Assembly: GCA_036172665.1 (NCBI GenBank)
Contig: CM069876.1
Coordinates: forward strand, 38,223,001-38,287,000
Direction: 5' to 3'
Source: Prosopocoilus inquinatus
Lineage: Eukaryota; Arthropoda; Insecta; Coleoptera; Lucanidae
DNA: 64,000 nt
Shown: piece by piece, positions 1 to 11,399 of the stretch
Position numbering within the stretch: the first letter of the stretch is position 1
Layout of the letters: each line of letters begins with the position of its first letter
Notes under the pieces: generated by a model
What the model saw: only the letters and a program-made list of their open reading frames with translations
Told to the model about the DNA's origin: nothing
Databases searched by the model: none
Position numbers and translations under genes: made by a program

Positions 1-2400
1 CAAAATATTCCTGATTCAAAATTGTTTGCTTTCTATAATTTTTTTTTAAATTTTCCTTCATTTTTTTAAAGATCTTAGGCCGAAGCGTTTTCTTCAATTG
101 CCTTCAACTTCCACGAGTTCTCTGTTCAAGGACTTCCACCAGTTCTCTGTGGGGGAAGACGATGGTTCTATAATAAAATAATAAAAAAGGAACTAACTTC
201 AAAAAGCGCCAATGAAATATGAAAGAAAAACTCGACACATGAAAAACAAAGGAGAAGTATAACAAGCGAAGATTGACGATTTTCTGGCGGAATGTGGAAA
301 AATTAATAAAAGCACAGCAACACAAACATCATCTTCTGAAAGAAAGTGAAACTATAGAAAAGGTAAAAATAAAATAAAACAAATTAGCTAAAATTCGACG
401 AGTTTTGAAAACCCAAAGTTGATTGACAAAAAAAAGGAAAGTATCAAAAGAAAAACAAAAGAGAGAGAAAAAAACAGAGAAATTGATTTGTCAAAAAAAT
501 TAAATAATTGACAAAAAAGGAAACTATAAAAAGAACGTCAAAGAAAAGCAAAAGACATAAACGCCACTCACATGACGAGATATTTGAAAATCAATAGATT
601 CAAAACACAGAAGTCGATTTGACCAAAAAAATTAAATAAAATAAAACTAAAATACATAGAAAATAAAGTGGATATAGAACAAATTAAACGCGAGGCACTT
701 TGTAAATTTATGGCTGTTTTAGAAAACAAAGACAACAGTAAACTGTAAACAAAAATGATAAAAGAAAGAGTGACAAGTTCTTCTCCAAAGAAGTAAAGAA
801 GAAAATCACTGAATTTATAAAAAAAAGAGAATCAGTTATTTGCTAAAAAATAAGAAAAGGAAAACTCACATGAGTAACAAACAACAAAGAAGAAACAAAT
901 GAAAAATCGACCGATACTTGAAAATTCAAGATCGATTGAATTAGCAAACAACAAGAGGGAACTCAAGCAAGTAAAAAATAAAATAGACAGAAAACAAATG
1001 AAATTCGATGAGCTTTGAAAACCCAAGGTTGTTTCAGAAAAAAACCACAATATAAAAAAACGAAGAAGATTATCAATATTTCCCTGACAAGATATTTAGA
1101 AATCACGAGTTTCACAAAAACAAAGCAAACAAAACTGGAATAAGAAACAAAAACAGATCAAAAGCAAATGAAACACGACGGGTTTTGAAAATTTATCGCT
1201 GATTTGCAAAAAAAGCAACTAAATATAATAACCGCTGAAAAAAAAAGGATGGAGAAACTATTCCGCTGAATTTTAAAAGTCATTAAATTACCAAATAGCA
1301 GAGAAATTAATTTGCCGAAAAGAAGAAAGAAAGAAAATGCAAAAAATTAATATAAACATAGCGATATAAAAACTATTTGAAAAACACTAAGAAAAAATCA
1401 AACATGTAGAAAACACGATGCCTTGAAAATTTATGGTTGGTTTAGAAAAAAAAAAGAACTATAAAAACCAGTCGAAAAAAAAGAGAATTTTCAAATACAG
1501 GGAGAAATTAATTTGCGCGAAAAGAAGGAAAGAAAGAAAGGAAAACTCAAATACTTCAAATGTTAAAAAAAACAAGATGGACAAAGAAAAACAAATGAAA
1601 AATCGACGAGCTTTAAAAATAACGGTACAAAACTTCAAAAAAAGAAAAAATTGTAACGTAATATTAAAAAAAGAAGCAAAAGGTAAATTTGACAAACAAA
1701 AGAAAAAGGAGGTTGACACAATGAGAGTTCTCCCCCGATGAAGTATTTGAAAGTCATTAGATTTACAAAAAAGGGAAGGAGAAGGAGAAGGGAAAACTTA
1801 TGACAATGAAATATGAGAGATCAATTCGATAGAAGAAGAAAAATCAAGGGAAGATCGACGATTCTGGGGAATGTGAGGAAATTAATAAAAGCACGGCAAT
1901 ACAAAAACTATTTGAAAAACACACAAACAAAAAATTAAGCAAACAAAAAGAAAATATGAAAAAAAAACAAATGAAAAAGGAAACCATAGAAAAAAAAGAA
2001 GATTGACACAATGACTGTTCTCCCCCGACGAAGTATTTGAAAATCATTAGATTTACAAAAAAGGAAAGGAGAAGGAGAAGAGAAAACTTATGACAATGAA
2101 ATATGAAAGAACAATTCGACAGGAAAAGAAAAATCAAGGGAAGATCGACGATTTTGAGGAATGTGAGGAAATTAATAAAAGCACGGCAATATAAAAACTA
2201 TTTGAAAAAAACACACAAACAAAAAATTAAACAAGCAAAAAGAAAACATGAAAAAAAAAACAAATGAAAAAGGAAACCATAGAAAAAAGAAAAGATCACA
2301 AGAAAAAATCACCATATTAACAAAAAGCAAAGAAATTAACGACAAGACAAGAAAACTTAAACAGGACGTAACAAGCTATATTTAAGAGAAAAGAGCAACG
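1..2400. repeat. Decayed A-rich tandem array, about 290 bp unit
   Basis: The plus strand is almost all A, G and short C-containing motifs. The clearest pair is 1715-2004 and 2005-2290, a direct duplication with a 290 bp period (marker GACACAATGA then TTCTCCCCCGA). Older copies of a second marker (CGACGAGTTTTGAAAACCC and variants) recur near 393, 683, 1001, 1170, 1411 and 1598. A diverged partial copy of the 1840-1900 segment is at about 255-325. Open frames here are low-complexity and not genes. Confidence 0.7.
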
Positions 2401-2672
2401 ATTGTCTCGCATTTGACAGACACGTTTTGCCGAAACCTAAAGAAAACCTGAATAAACTAATAAATAAATTAATTAAAATAATTAAATCAGCAACGATTTG
2501 CAACATTTTTTTTTAAACTTTCTTTATGCAGAGCAGCAAGCATGGCCGCCTTTCATGGGATGACTTATTATGTAGCAAACTGTAGCTGAAACCTAAAAAA
2601 ACCTTAATAAACTAATAAATTAATTAATTAAAATAATTAAATCCAAAACGATTTGTAACATTTTTTTTTAAA

Positions 2673-2834
2673 TACAAAGTTTTTTTAATCTCAAACCGCA
2701 CAGAAAAATGAAGGGAACACACTCAACGTTTCGCTATAGATTTATAGCTCCTGACGAAGCTATAAATCTATAGCGAAACGTTGAGTGTGTTCCCTTCATA
2801 ATTCTGTCCGGTTTGAGATTAAAAAAACTTTGTA
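2673..2834. mobile_element. Palindromic element with a hammerhead-like core
   Basis: Two 77 bp arms (2673-2749 and 2758-2834) are near-perfect reverse complements around an 8 nt centre. The ends read TACAAAGTTTTTTTAATCTC. The centre and right arm contain CTGACGA, a GCTATA/TATAGC hairpin and GAAACGTT. A related right half is found at 55150-55245, so this is a dispersed family. Direct copies of another repeat flank it (2491-2585 and 2868-2992). Confidence 0.85.
2748..2785 (+). ncRNA. Hammerhead-ribozyme-like motif A
   Basis: CTGACGA (2751-2757) is followed by one A, helix II GCTATA/TATAGC (2759-2764 with 2769-2774), GAAA (2775-2778) and CGTT (2779-2782). Helix I can form from CTC (2748-2750) and GAG (2783-2785). 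The layout matches a minimal type I hammerhead with a very short helix III, known from Penelope-like elements. The unpaired A before helix II and the two-pair helix III are caveats. Confidence 0.55.
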
Positions 2835-2867
2835 CTTACTATTTTCATCGGACAAGAACAAACTTCA

Positions 2868-2992
2868 ATTTTTTTTAACTTTCAGCAAGCATAGCATGGG
2901 ATGACTTATTATGTAACAAACTGGCTTCAATTTGTCAATCCTTATGCAATGTCAGGTCAAAAAGCGATCGTAGGATGTCGCTGTTTAAACTA
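2868..2992 (+). repeat. Dispersed repeat R1, copy
   Basis: The segment with GGGATGACTTATTATGTA and ending GTCAAAAAGCGATCGTAGGA recurs at 45395-45532 (plus), 49052-49232 (minus) and partly at 2491-2585 and 12066-12095. In three places it sits next to a palindromic element. It has no coding potential. Confidence 0.8.
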
Positions 2993-3073
2993 AAAAAAAT
3001 ATTAACATTAATTTTCTTTCTTTTTTTGTTCACGCCGCGTTCTTCGCAATAATTATAAAACGGAAACTATGCA

Positions 3074-4436
3074 CGAGTCTTCTGATTAAGTGGAAAAAAG
3101 CGGCGACTTCTAGGCGATTTGCCTTTAAATATTAAAGAACAGACTGATTTATTGATTTCAAATGAGTTCTTCCTTGCAGACTTTATTGAATTTGCGTATT
3201 TAAAAGCCAGAGGTAAATAAAACAACAAAACTCCCTCGTTAGACGAACGTCGCAGAGTTTCACGAGAAGGAAAATATTTTTCGCCGGAAACACAAGGAAA
3301 ATTTTATTTCGCCCCCAGCTTTTGAATACCCATTGGAATCGTTAACAAACAACAAATGTAACAAATCAGTTTCTTTGGCTTGACAACGTTCCCCTTTTCT
3401 ATTTTATGTTTTTTTACGTTATCTTATCGATTCTTTGAGCATTAGCTCGTACACAAAACCAGGGCAACTCCGACGATATTAATTTGTTTCAAGAAAAAAA
3501 ATGATGACAAAAGAACTAAATTAAAAAAAGAATGGTTGTTTAAGGTTGTGAACTGTAAAATCCACAGCTTCAGAGTTACTTTGTTATTGCCAAAAACGAT
3601 AAAATCGAGGGAAAGTTTCACGACTCCTTTACTGCAACCTGTTGGATATCCAACAACATATGTTGCAACATGGTTTTCAGCCAAACGCAAAAGAAAACAG
3701 CTGTGGAAATCGATCCTTCATAAAATTATTTATTTACAAGGGAGAAACTTGTCAAGGGAGGATCATAAATATTATCTCGTTATTTATTCGAGCGCTTGTT
3801 ATCTTGTGCCTAATTCGCCGGATCCAAAACTTTCAGAAACCAAATTGAAAGGGCGCATCTTGCCTCCAAGTTTTATAATGAGATCGTTACCCGAGCCGGG
3901 ACTGTACATTTTACAAACGAGGCAGCTGTGATTCTGAAGCACCTCGCTAGTTTCCTTCTTTTTTTTTTCAATTAGAAACTTTTTTAATCGGAAATAATGA
4001 TATCTCCTCGTCGCGTCGGAGTTGCTGAGTCGCCGCTTTATACACAAACCTAATGCTCAATGAACCGATGAGATAAAAACTTGGAAAATATAAAAGGAAA
4101 AAAGGGGAGAACGTAATATAGCTGCAGGATGTCAGGCCAATGAAACTGATTTGTTACATGCGTCGTTTGTTAACGGTTCCAATGGGTATTCAAAAGCCGG
4201 GGGGAAAATAAAATTTTTCTTGTGTTTCCGGCGAAAAAAATGTTTTCCTTCGCAGGAAACTCCGCGACGTTCGTAATAACGAGAGAGCTTTGTTGTTTTC
4301 CTTTTTTTTGTTCATTTACCTCTGCCTTTTAAATACATAAATTCAATAAATTCTGAGAGGAAGAACCCGTTCGTAATCATTAAAACAATCTACTCATTTA
4401 ATATTTAAAGGGAAATGCCATTTAATCAGAAGACGT
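3074..4436. mobile_element. Foldback-like element with about 310 bp inverted arms
   Basis: The arms at about 3074-3387 and 4130-4436 are imperfect reverse complements: shared blocks include TCTTCTGATTAA at the outer ends and TAACAAATCAGTTTC at the inner ends. The 740 bp centre has a 131-codon plus-strand open frame (3536-3931) that resembles no family and uses no recognisable transposase motif. Probably a non-autonomous DNA element. Confidence 0.75.
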
Positions 4437-4755
4437 ACGTTTTATTTTACTTTCTGAAATTGAACGACTTTTATTTGCATTTAAATTCAAACTTTTTTCA
4501 TAAGACTTTTTGTATTATGGAGGCATGGTCAAAGCATGTTGAAATGAGCTCACAAATTGAAGTATAATTAAAACAATTTTAATAGTGTGCGCGTTACGTC
4601 ATGGGTCACTTTGTTATGAGGAACAAATTTCTCCCATTAAGCAATCCTTTTAGAAAAAAAAAACATTTTCTTGCTATTAAGTAGGGCAGACTATGGTTTC
4701 TCGCTTATTTTCATATCTTCGTGTTTTGAAGTGTAAGGTTGGTTACTCATCATAC

Positions 4756-5012
4756 AGCATAACTTTTCTCTCATTTATCAAATCCTATCATTTCCGTTTC
4801 AGCTATTGATGCCTTCACGTCGCCGGCGGTCAAAATAAAGTGTCAGCGGCTAGCGCCTCACTCGGGTAAACGTCGAACTTCGATTTCGCTATCATACACG
4901 CCAGCGTCGGTAACCTTCAATGCAGATACGTTGCTCAATTAGTCGACGTCTCCAAAAAAAATTTTGAGACAACCACAAAGCGAGATCTGCCTTACTCACA
5001 ACGATCCACATA
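4756..5012 (+). repeat. Direct repeat, left copy (LTR-like spacing)
   Basis: This segment and 5560-5815 are direct copies (shared GATGCCTTCACGTCGCC, AAAATAAAGTGTCAGCG and AAAGCGAGATCTGCCTTACT), about 800 bp apart, with a few indels. The spacing would suit a small LTR-type (TRIM-like) element, but the tRNA primer site and polypurine tract are not visible. The segment between them has no plausible gene. Confidence 0.55.
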
Positions 5013-5559
5013 GTAATCAGTTTGAACTTCTCTCGTCCACACTCACCTCATCCATTTTCCACCTGTTCTCTTTAGTTTATTTCTTTGTCATTTCAATTAC
5101 ATCGTCCAATACAATAACTATCAATAATAGTAGTGGACTCAGGATGCATCCCTATCGTTGTGTTTATCACTTCAACATCACGTGATCTTTCATGCTTTCT
5201 TTCGACTTCATTTTTCCAATTGTTTTTTTTTGTGCGTTGCTTTTATTCGTTATTTCTAACGCCTTGCAATTTTTTGTAACTTTGTTGAATATTTTATTTT
5301 TTCGGACCTGCTTGTTAACAATGTTAAAAAAAGAAAGTCACACACACTGATGCTTTTAGTCTGCCCTCTTTCCAGCAGAAGATTTGGTTTAAATTCTTCA
5401 ATTAATTTTGCGATGAGAAATTTCTGGGCTGTGGATAAAAGAGATTCTATTTTTTTAGGTAGTTTTAGATTCAATTTAATTTCTGGCCCGATTTACTATA
5501 AAAGCTAAATAGTTCGAGAAATCTGTACAAGTGTAAAACCAGCTTTGAGACGTAAGGAT

Positions 5560-5815
5560 TGGAACATAACTTTCCTCTCATTTATACAATTCTCATTTCC
5601 ATCTCAGTTGATTATTGATGCCTTCACGTCGCCAGTTCAGTGGTCAAAATAAAGTGTCAGCGTCTAGCGCCTCACACGGGAGAATGTCGAACTTCAACAT
5701 CGCTTTCAATTAGATGGCGCTTTCAATTCGGCAGCGCTTTCAATTAGGCGGCGTCTCCGAAGAATCGAGACAGTCACAAAGCGAGATCTGCCTTACTCGT
5801 AACGATCCACTGAGT
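5560..5815 (+). repeat. Direct repeat, right copy
   Basis: Right partner of the 4756-5012 copy. It has an internal triplication of a short CGCTTTCAATT motif near 5700-5750 that the left copy lacks. Confidence 0.55.
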
Positions 5816-6330
5816 ATTTAGTCATACATCCCTCGGTGAAACGGATTTTGTTCCAATAAATAAACAAACCGCGGGCTGACGCCTAACAATCGTACCACAT
5901 ACCTCCAGATTTCCACAAATCTGGTCAATCCGTTACGTTAAATGCATCTCAAAAGACACGTAGAGCTTGTTTCATTCCGGATAAACCAGCTTTATTTTGA
6001 ATATTAATTTGAATTTTGTAGCATAAAAATGTCACGAACAACAAAACGCATACATGCGATGTCGTGCCGGATGGGAAAGTGAAATGTGGCCGAAGATGGT
6101 TGCCGAAACCGACTTTTTGGGCCAACTTGGCGAGCCAATCCGAACTTAGAAAGCGAAAAGGACCGTGGCTAAAGTAGACTAGAACGAAAGGCCTTGGTTT
6201 CAAACGGCGCGGCACATGAACGTCATTTCCAGAAAATGTTGCCAATTTAATAAACCAAACACATGCAACACGTAGTTGCCGAAATGTAACTAACCAGAGA
6301 TTAACACGTAACAATGTCCTAGGGCCCTTT
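5816..6330. other. Intergenic or intronic DNA with one 121-codon open frame
   Basis: The minus strand is open from 6314 to 5949 with a mixed hydrophobic composition, no recognised motif, no splice-site context of note and no poly(A) signal in place. It may be chance or an old mobile-element remnant. Nothing else is seen here. Confidence 0.25.
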
Positions 6331-6900
6331 CCACTTAATGATCTTTATATATCTCTTCCTGTCTGATCCGTCTTATCTCTTTGATGCTTCTTCTCTGTTA
6401 TTTTTTTTTATTATTATCTTGTGCTGTCATAAGGTTTTTCTTTATCTACTGATTTGTTAATACGTTGCTTTCTGGATTTTTATATTTTATAAATGGCTTA
6501 CTACATTTGGTTTAGTTTCCGTACCTACTAAACTTATAGGTATTTTTCATTTAATTTCTCCCTTTTTTCCGCTTGTGTGCTCTTCCATTTATATTTCGCC
6601 ATCTCTCTTCCCCTTTGCTCCGGTTAATTTTATGCTTCCTCAATTATTTATTCCACCTTAATTCTTCCTTGTATTTCTTATACCTAAGCCTCCTGATTGA
6701 ACTAATTCTATTTTTGATTCATTTTTTTTCTCATATTGTTCGTTTGTGGTATTTAATAATTGTATTTAATTGTATAGCTTTATCTCAAAAAAATTTGAAA
6801 TGACTTTCGGTTGCTCAGAAATTTTGAAGATCTCATTCCCCTTAAATATTCGGCCTTCTTGTTCTTTATTGTTTAAAATCCCAACTTTTTTTCATTTAGT
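6330..6900. repeat. T-rich strand-asymmetric block
   Basis: Long T and TC runs on the plus strand with short C-containing interruptions, the strand complement of the A-rich block at 1-2400 in composition. Frames here are low-complexity hydrophobic and are not genes. Confidence 0.45.
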
Positions 6901-9060
6901 GGTGGATTGAGAGGTATTTAAAAATTATTTATTTAAAACATGATTGAGCGAGCGATCCTTGCAAAAAACATTATTTATTATCCTAGGGGCTACCTCTATC
7001 CGGCAGTGAGATTTATTAAAAAAAAATGTATTTGAAACAGATTTTAGGTAAAGACATGCTTGAGACTATTTCTATCCGGTGGTAGCCAGAGTATTATAAA
7101 AAATAATTCCTGATACATTTGAGGCTATTATAACTTTTCAGTACCTTACAAACCACCATTGGATGGGTGGCTTGAGAGTTGCCTAAAAATTACACGAGTC
7201 ATCCTCAAGGCTATTTCTATTCGGTGAGAGCTGGAGAGTTATTAAAAAAAAATTAATGGAGCCGTGTGAATTTCTCATAGCAAACAATTTATAAGGCAAT
7301 TATTTTTGCGTGGGATAGGTGGCTTGAGAGTTGTTCAAAAATTAGATAAGACATCCTGGAGAATGTTTCTATCCTGTATGGTGGCTTGAGAGTTGCTAAA
7401 GACATGCTTTATACTTTTTCTATCCGGTGGTAGCTGGACAGTTATAAAAAAAATATTTAAAACGGATTTTAATTCCTTATATCATTGAGACTACTACAAT
7501 ATTTTATTACCTTACAAGCCATCATTAAATGGATGGCTTGAGAGTTACTCAGAAATTACATGAGTCATCCTTGAAGCTATTTCTATTCGGTGATAGCTGG
7601 TAAGCTATAATTTCTTTTTAATGGATCCGAACGAATTTCTCATAACGAATAAAACTTTGAGGCAAGTATAGTTTTAAATACCAAGGTATATGTAGCTTGA
7701 AAGTAGTTCAAAAATTAGATAAGACATCCTTGAAATTATTTCTATCCGATATGGTGGTTTGAGAGTTGCTAAAGACATACTTAAGGCTTTTTCTATTCGA
7801 TGGTAGCTGGAGAGTTATAAAAAAATAAAAACAGGTTCTAATTCCTCAAATCTTTGAGGTTTATCTAATTTCTTACTACCTTACAAGCCACAACGGCTTC
7901 AGAGTTGCACAAAAATTCCATGAGACATCCTTGAAGCTATGTATTTCTATCCGATGGTGGTTGGAGAGTTGTCAATTTTTTTAAAATAATTTTTTATAAC
8001 AACAATTTTTCAGGCTATTATATTTTTGACCAACGTGGGATAGGTGGCTTGAGAGTCGCTCAAAAATTAGACAAGACATCCTTGAGATTATCTCTATCAG
8101 ATGTGGCGGCTTGAGAGTTGGTAAAGACATACTTGAGGTTCTTTCTATCCGGTGGTAGCTGGAGAGTTATAAAAAAATAAAACAGGTTTTAATTCCTCAT
8201 ATCTTTGAGGTTTATCTAATTTCTTACTACCTTACAAGCCACAACGGCTTCAGAGTTGCACAAAAATTACATGAGACATCCTTGAAGCTATGCATTCCTA
8301 TTCGATGGTGGTTGGAGAGTTGCCAATTTTTTTTTAATATTTTTTTTATAACAAACAATTTTAAGGCTATTATATTTTTGACCACCATGGTATAGATGAC
8401 TTGAGAGTCGCTCAAGAATTAGACAAGACATCCTTGAGGCTGTTTCTATCCGGTGTGGAGACTTGAGAGTTATTAAAAAATTATTTAAAACGGATTTTCG
8501 GTCCGAACGAATATCTTACAGCGAGCAATCTTTGAGGCAGTTATAATTTTAGACTACAAGCCACCATTGGATGGGTGGCTTGAGAGTTATTAAAAAAAGT
8601 TCTAAGTGATCAGAACAAAATTCTCCTAACGAGCAATCTTTGAGGCTATTATAATATTGTTGACTACTTTCCAAGGTCTTCATTGGATGGGTGGCTTGCC
8701 ACTTACTCAAAAATTACATGAGATACAGGCAAGGCGCGCTACATTCCCTTGCAAGTCATTAGTTAATGATCACGTCAGAGGCAAGCAGTATCGATAAATG
8801 CTTAAAATGCACAGAAATTTTTACGTTGTATATTAAGTTTTATAAAAGAACTCTTAGGGTATGTTTAAGTATACACAGCATGCGTCTGACGTCATCATTA
8901 ACTAATCATGTACAGCGGAATGTAGCGCGCCCTGCCTATATCCTTGAGGCTATTGTTATCCGGTGGTGGCTGGAGAGTTTTTAAAAAGAAATTAACTTTA
9001 GGTCTGAATGCATTTCTCATAGCAAGCAATATTTGAGGCTATTATAATTTTTGAATATCT
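6900..9060 (+). repeat. Tandem array with a 350-370 bp higher-order unit
   Basis: Markers such as GGTGGCTTGAGAGTT, AAAGACATACTTGAGG and CTATCCGGTGGTAGCTGG recur many times. The AAAGACAT marker gives periods of about 350, 372 and 352 bp (7049, 7399, 7771, 8123). Inside each large unit the GGCTTGAGAGTT motif occurs more than once, so the large unit itself came from smaller related ones. The array is broken by an inverted-repeat element at 8726-8938. Confidence 0.85.
8726..8938. mobile_element. 213 bp inverted-repeat element inserted at TA in the array
   Basis: The ends (CAGGCAAGGCGCGCTACATT and its partner ending AATGTAGCGCGCCCTGCCTA) are inverted over about 50 bp. TA lies on both sides (8724-8725 and 8939-8940), and removal of element plus one TA restores the array sequence GAGATATCCTTGAGG. 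This suits a Tc1/mariner-type non-autonomous element. A 72-codon open frame spanning it is chance. Confidence 0.85.
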
Positions 9061-10233
9061 TTTTACGAATTTACACAAAAATTGTTTGAACCTAACTTTA
9101 TGAACCGAATTTTATTTTAAACTAATATCCTAGTCTACAACGTGAATACATATATTATAATAAGGCAGTTCGATTACTTTGATGTTCCGAACTTGCAACT
9201 ACATGGAAGTTACTCAGTCACCGCAAACCTCAAAGGGCACCGAGCCCTTGTTGTGGCCGGGGCAGAAAGAAAACCGAACGCCAACTGAACGCACAGGGAA
9301 AACTCGCGCGTGCAACAATTGCTATTATTTACCCGCAACAACTTCCTCGCCCTCGTAAATAATTTTCAGCGGGCCTCTTACGCTAATTGATACCCTGAAA
9401 CTAAGGACAGTTCCCCGCAGGCTGAAATTTCAGCAGACAATTCTATTATTCGTCGGTCCCCACCGTGTCATGCGATCCTCTGATCAAGTTTACGGATAGA
9501 TGAGGCAATTACTCTAGCGGCGATATTCCGTCGCCGTTGATGAGGGGGGTGATAATTAAAAGCGTATAAAACGCGTTAGACATGATGGGCGATCAATTAC
9601 GCTTCCGGTGGTTCCATTAAAACGCCCCTCCCCCCCTTCCCCGTCCCACTTCCCCGAGTTGTACAAATGTTTGGGTCAAACTTGCGTTTGACAGTCGAGT
9701 CGAAATGGAAATTGGAAAGTTTGCGAAACGCCTTGGAGATGATGGGGATTAAGTTTTCCTTTCACTCGTTACGTAATTAATTAGAGGATACGGTTTCGTA
9801 ATGCAAAGTAATTTAAATTCATTTTCAATTCAAAACATCAGAGAAAGATGTCAATTTTTTTCCTTCAAATAAAGTTTAGCTCCTGATAGGTAGGCTACCA
9901 GTGAAGCATAGGTGTATGCATAGCTTCGCAAGTAGGAGTAATTTAATAAATCATAAAAGCAGACGTGAGCTCGAAGTTTAAATGGATCCTAGTATTTATT
10001 TTTCAAATCAATTCTTCAAGAGAGAACCAATATTCGCATTGCCTAGATATTTATTAAATTGCTTCCGGATGTTGTATCTACGCGGAACGGACTACGGAAT
10101 TTCATGTCCCACCTTCATTATAAATTTTTTAATAAGCGCCGGAAGTACTCTTAAGTTGATGCACGTCGGAGCCGTGCATTTTATGCATATGCAACATCAA
10201 AGACGCACGTAGAAGAGCAATAAGAGAACTAAC
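9060..10233. promoter_or_regulatory. Unique complex DNA downstream of the Ig5 exon, possible conserved intronic element
   Basis: From about 9200 to 9780 the sequence lacks repeats, is more GC-balanced than its surroundings and has homeodomain-type TAATTA or GTAATTAA cores and C-rich runs (around 9624-9650). No exon is recognised. A regulatory role is inferred from composition alone. Confidence 0.2.
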
Positions 10234-10378
10234 CTTCCGTGACTCGGTAATGGAAAGCCGTCGAGCGTCCATGAAATTTGCGGAGTGGGGTTTCCGGTGG
10301 CGCTGCATTTCAGGGAAACGGCTGGTCCCGGCTGCAACGTTTGTTCTATGAAACTGTAAATTAATACAGGTGGTGCAT
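10234..10378 (-). CDS. Dscam: Dscam-family exon: N-terminal half of Ig5
   Basis: The 145 nt exon follows a TTTCAG acceptor (ending at 10379) and ends before a GTTAGT donor (10228-10233). It starts with AT, which completes an aspartate codon with the G left by the Ig4 exon: the D of DAPPVLIYSFIEQTLQPGP. The B-strand cysteine VSLKC and C-strand tryptophan ISWTLDGFPLP are visible. It ends in a split AG|R codon. The second half of Ig5 (usually beginning F-x-IGQY in this family) was not found in the 10.2 kb to the left, so that intron probably leaves the window. The intron upstream of this exon is about 21.4 kb, very long for an insect gene. Confidence 0.95.
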
Positions 10379-10379
10379 C

Positions 10380-11100
10380 TGAAAATGGACAAAAAAAAGG
10401 GGTACGCATTAGCGAGGCATTAATAATAACGCCCGCATGCAGACAGGTTTATTTTATTTTATTTTTTACTGATGCAGTCGTGTTGGGGGAATTGTAAGCT
10501 GCTCGCATGGTTGGTTGCATTGCGCGAGATTTACGGTTCGACATTTTTATGCGCTCTTTCCAACGTTAACCCAGTTTTAGCGGAAATGAATGAAACTGGA
10601 ACGGAAGATTCAATTTATCAGGAGTATTATTTTTATTACTAGGTAATATTATTATTAAGTCAGATCTTCTGAGCTGGAAATTTCGTTTTTATTTACCGTT
10701 GCCTTTCAAATAAAAAAAAAAAAACAGCCACTGGTTTAGAAATTAAATTAAATTTTCCATCAATTTAAATACTGGTCGTCGTTATAAAATGAAAACATAC
10801 GCTACATTATAGTGCTACTTACCTGGATGGATATAAGACTTAGTGCCGTGACGAATGACTGCGGCACCCCCGGCTTCTCAGTGGTACGGGGTGGGTGTAA
10901 CGAAACTCAAAATAGGTTTAAATGAGCGCCATTCAAATTTTTTTATGACCGCGGAAAATTACAAAAAAAGGCAAACCCAGTTTATACACATCCAACTTTA
11001 TTGTATGAAATTGACTTACTCTACTTAATTGACTTATTCTACTTGTAAAACTAATAAACATTATTATTATTATCATAAAAAAATGTCATACATAAAACAA
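10380..11100. other. Intronic DNA without recognised features
   Basis: AT-rich unique sequence with short homopolymers. A GC-richer patch near 10830-10910 has no recognised motif. No gene seen. Confidence 0.5.
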
Positions 11101-11112
11101 ATATGGTCAATT

Positions 11113-11370
11113 TTATGACACAAATAGGTCAGCAAACGGTGTCGCTAACTGCAATATACAAACAGCAAATCTTTTCTTGTAAATCATTTTTGATGGCAGT
11201 GGTTCTGTAAGACGTGCGGATGGGGGTTGGAACCCACCTTTCAATCGCTTTTTGTCCCCAATTCTTTTAAACAAACCGTACAAACTTTGAGCTCGATTCT
11301 CCTTGTGAGCGGCGTTTTCTGGTTTAGCTAAAAGCCAGAAATCGATTCTCAAGTTGTCTTCCACGAATTA
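11113..11370 (-). pseudogene. Coding-like fragment of an unknown repeated family, copy 1
   Basis: The minus strand frame contains NLRIDFWLLAKPENAAH, then SLYGLFKRIGDKK and PPSAR. The 61392-61530 segment on the minus strand matches at the DNA level (shared AATCGATTTCTGGCT, AAAGAATTGGG and CCGCACGT blocks) but is frameshifted. The conserved order of blocks suggests fragments of one mobile-element or multigene coding sequence. The family is not recognised. Confidence 0.4.
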
Positions 11371-11399
11371 TTCGAATGGCGTCTCCCCATCTCTTTCTC

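Noticed and set aside
1433..2137. Lysine-rich plus-strand and hydrophobic minus-strand frames
   Set aside because: Direct result of A-rich low-complexity repeat.
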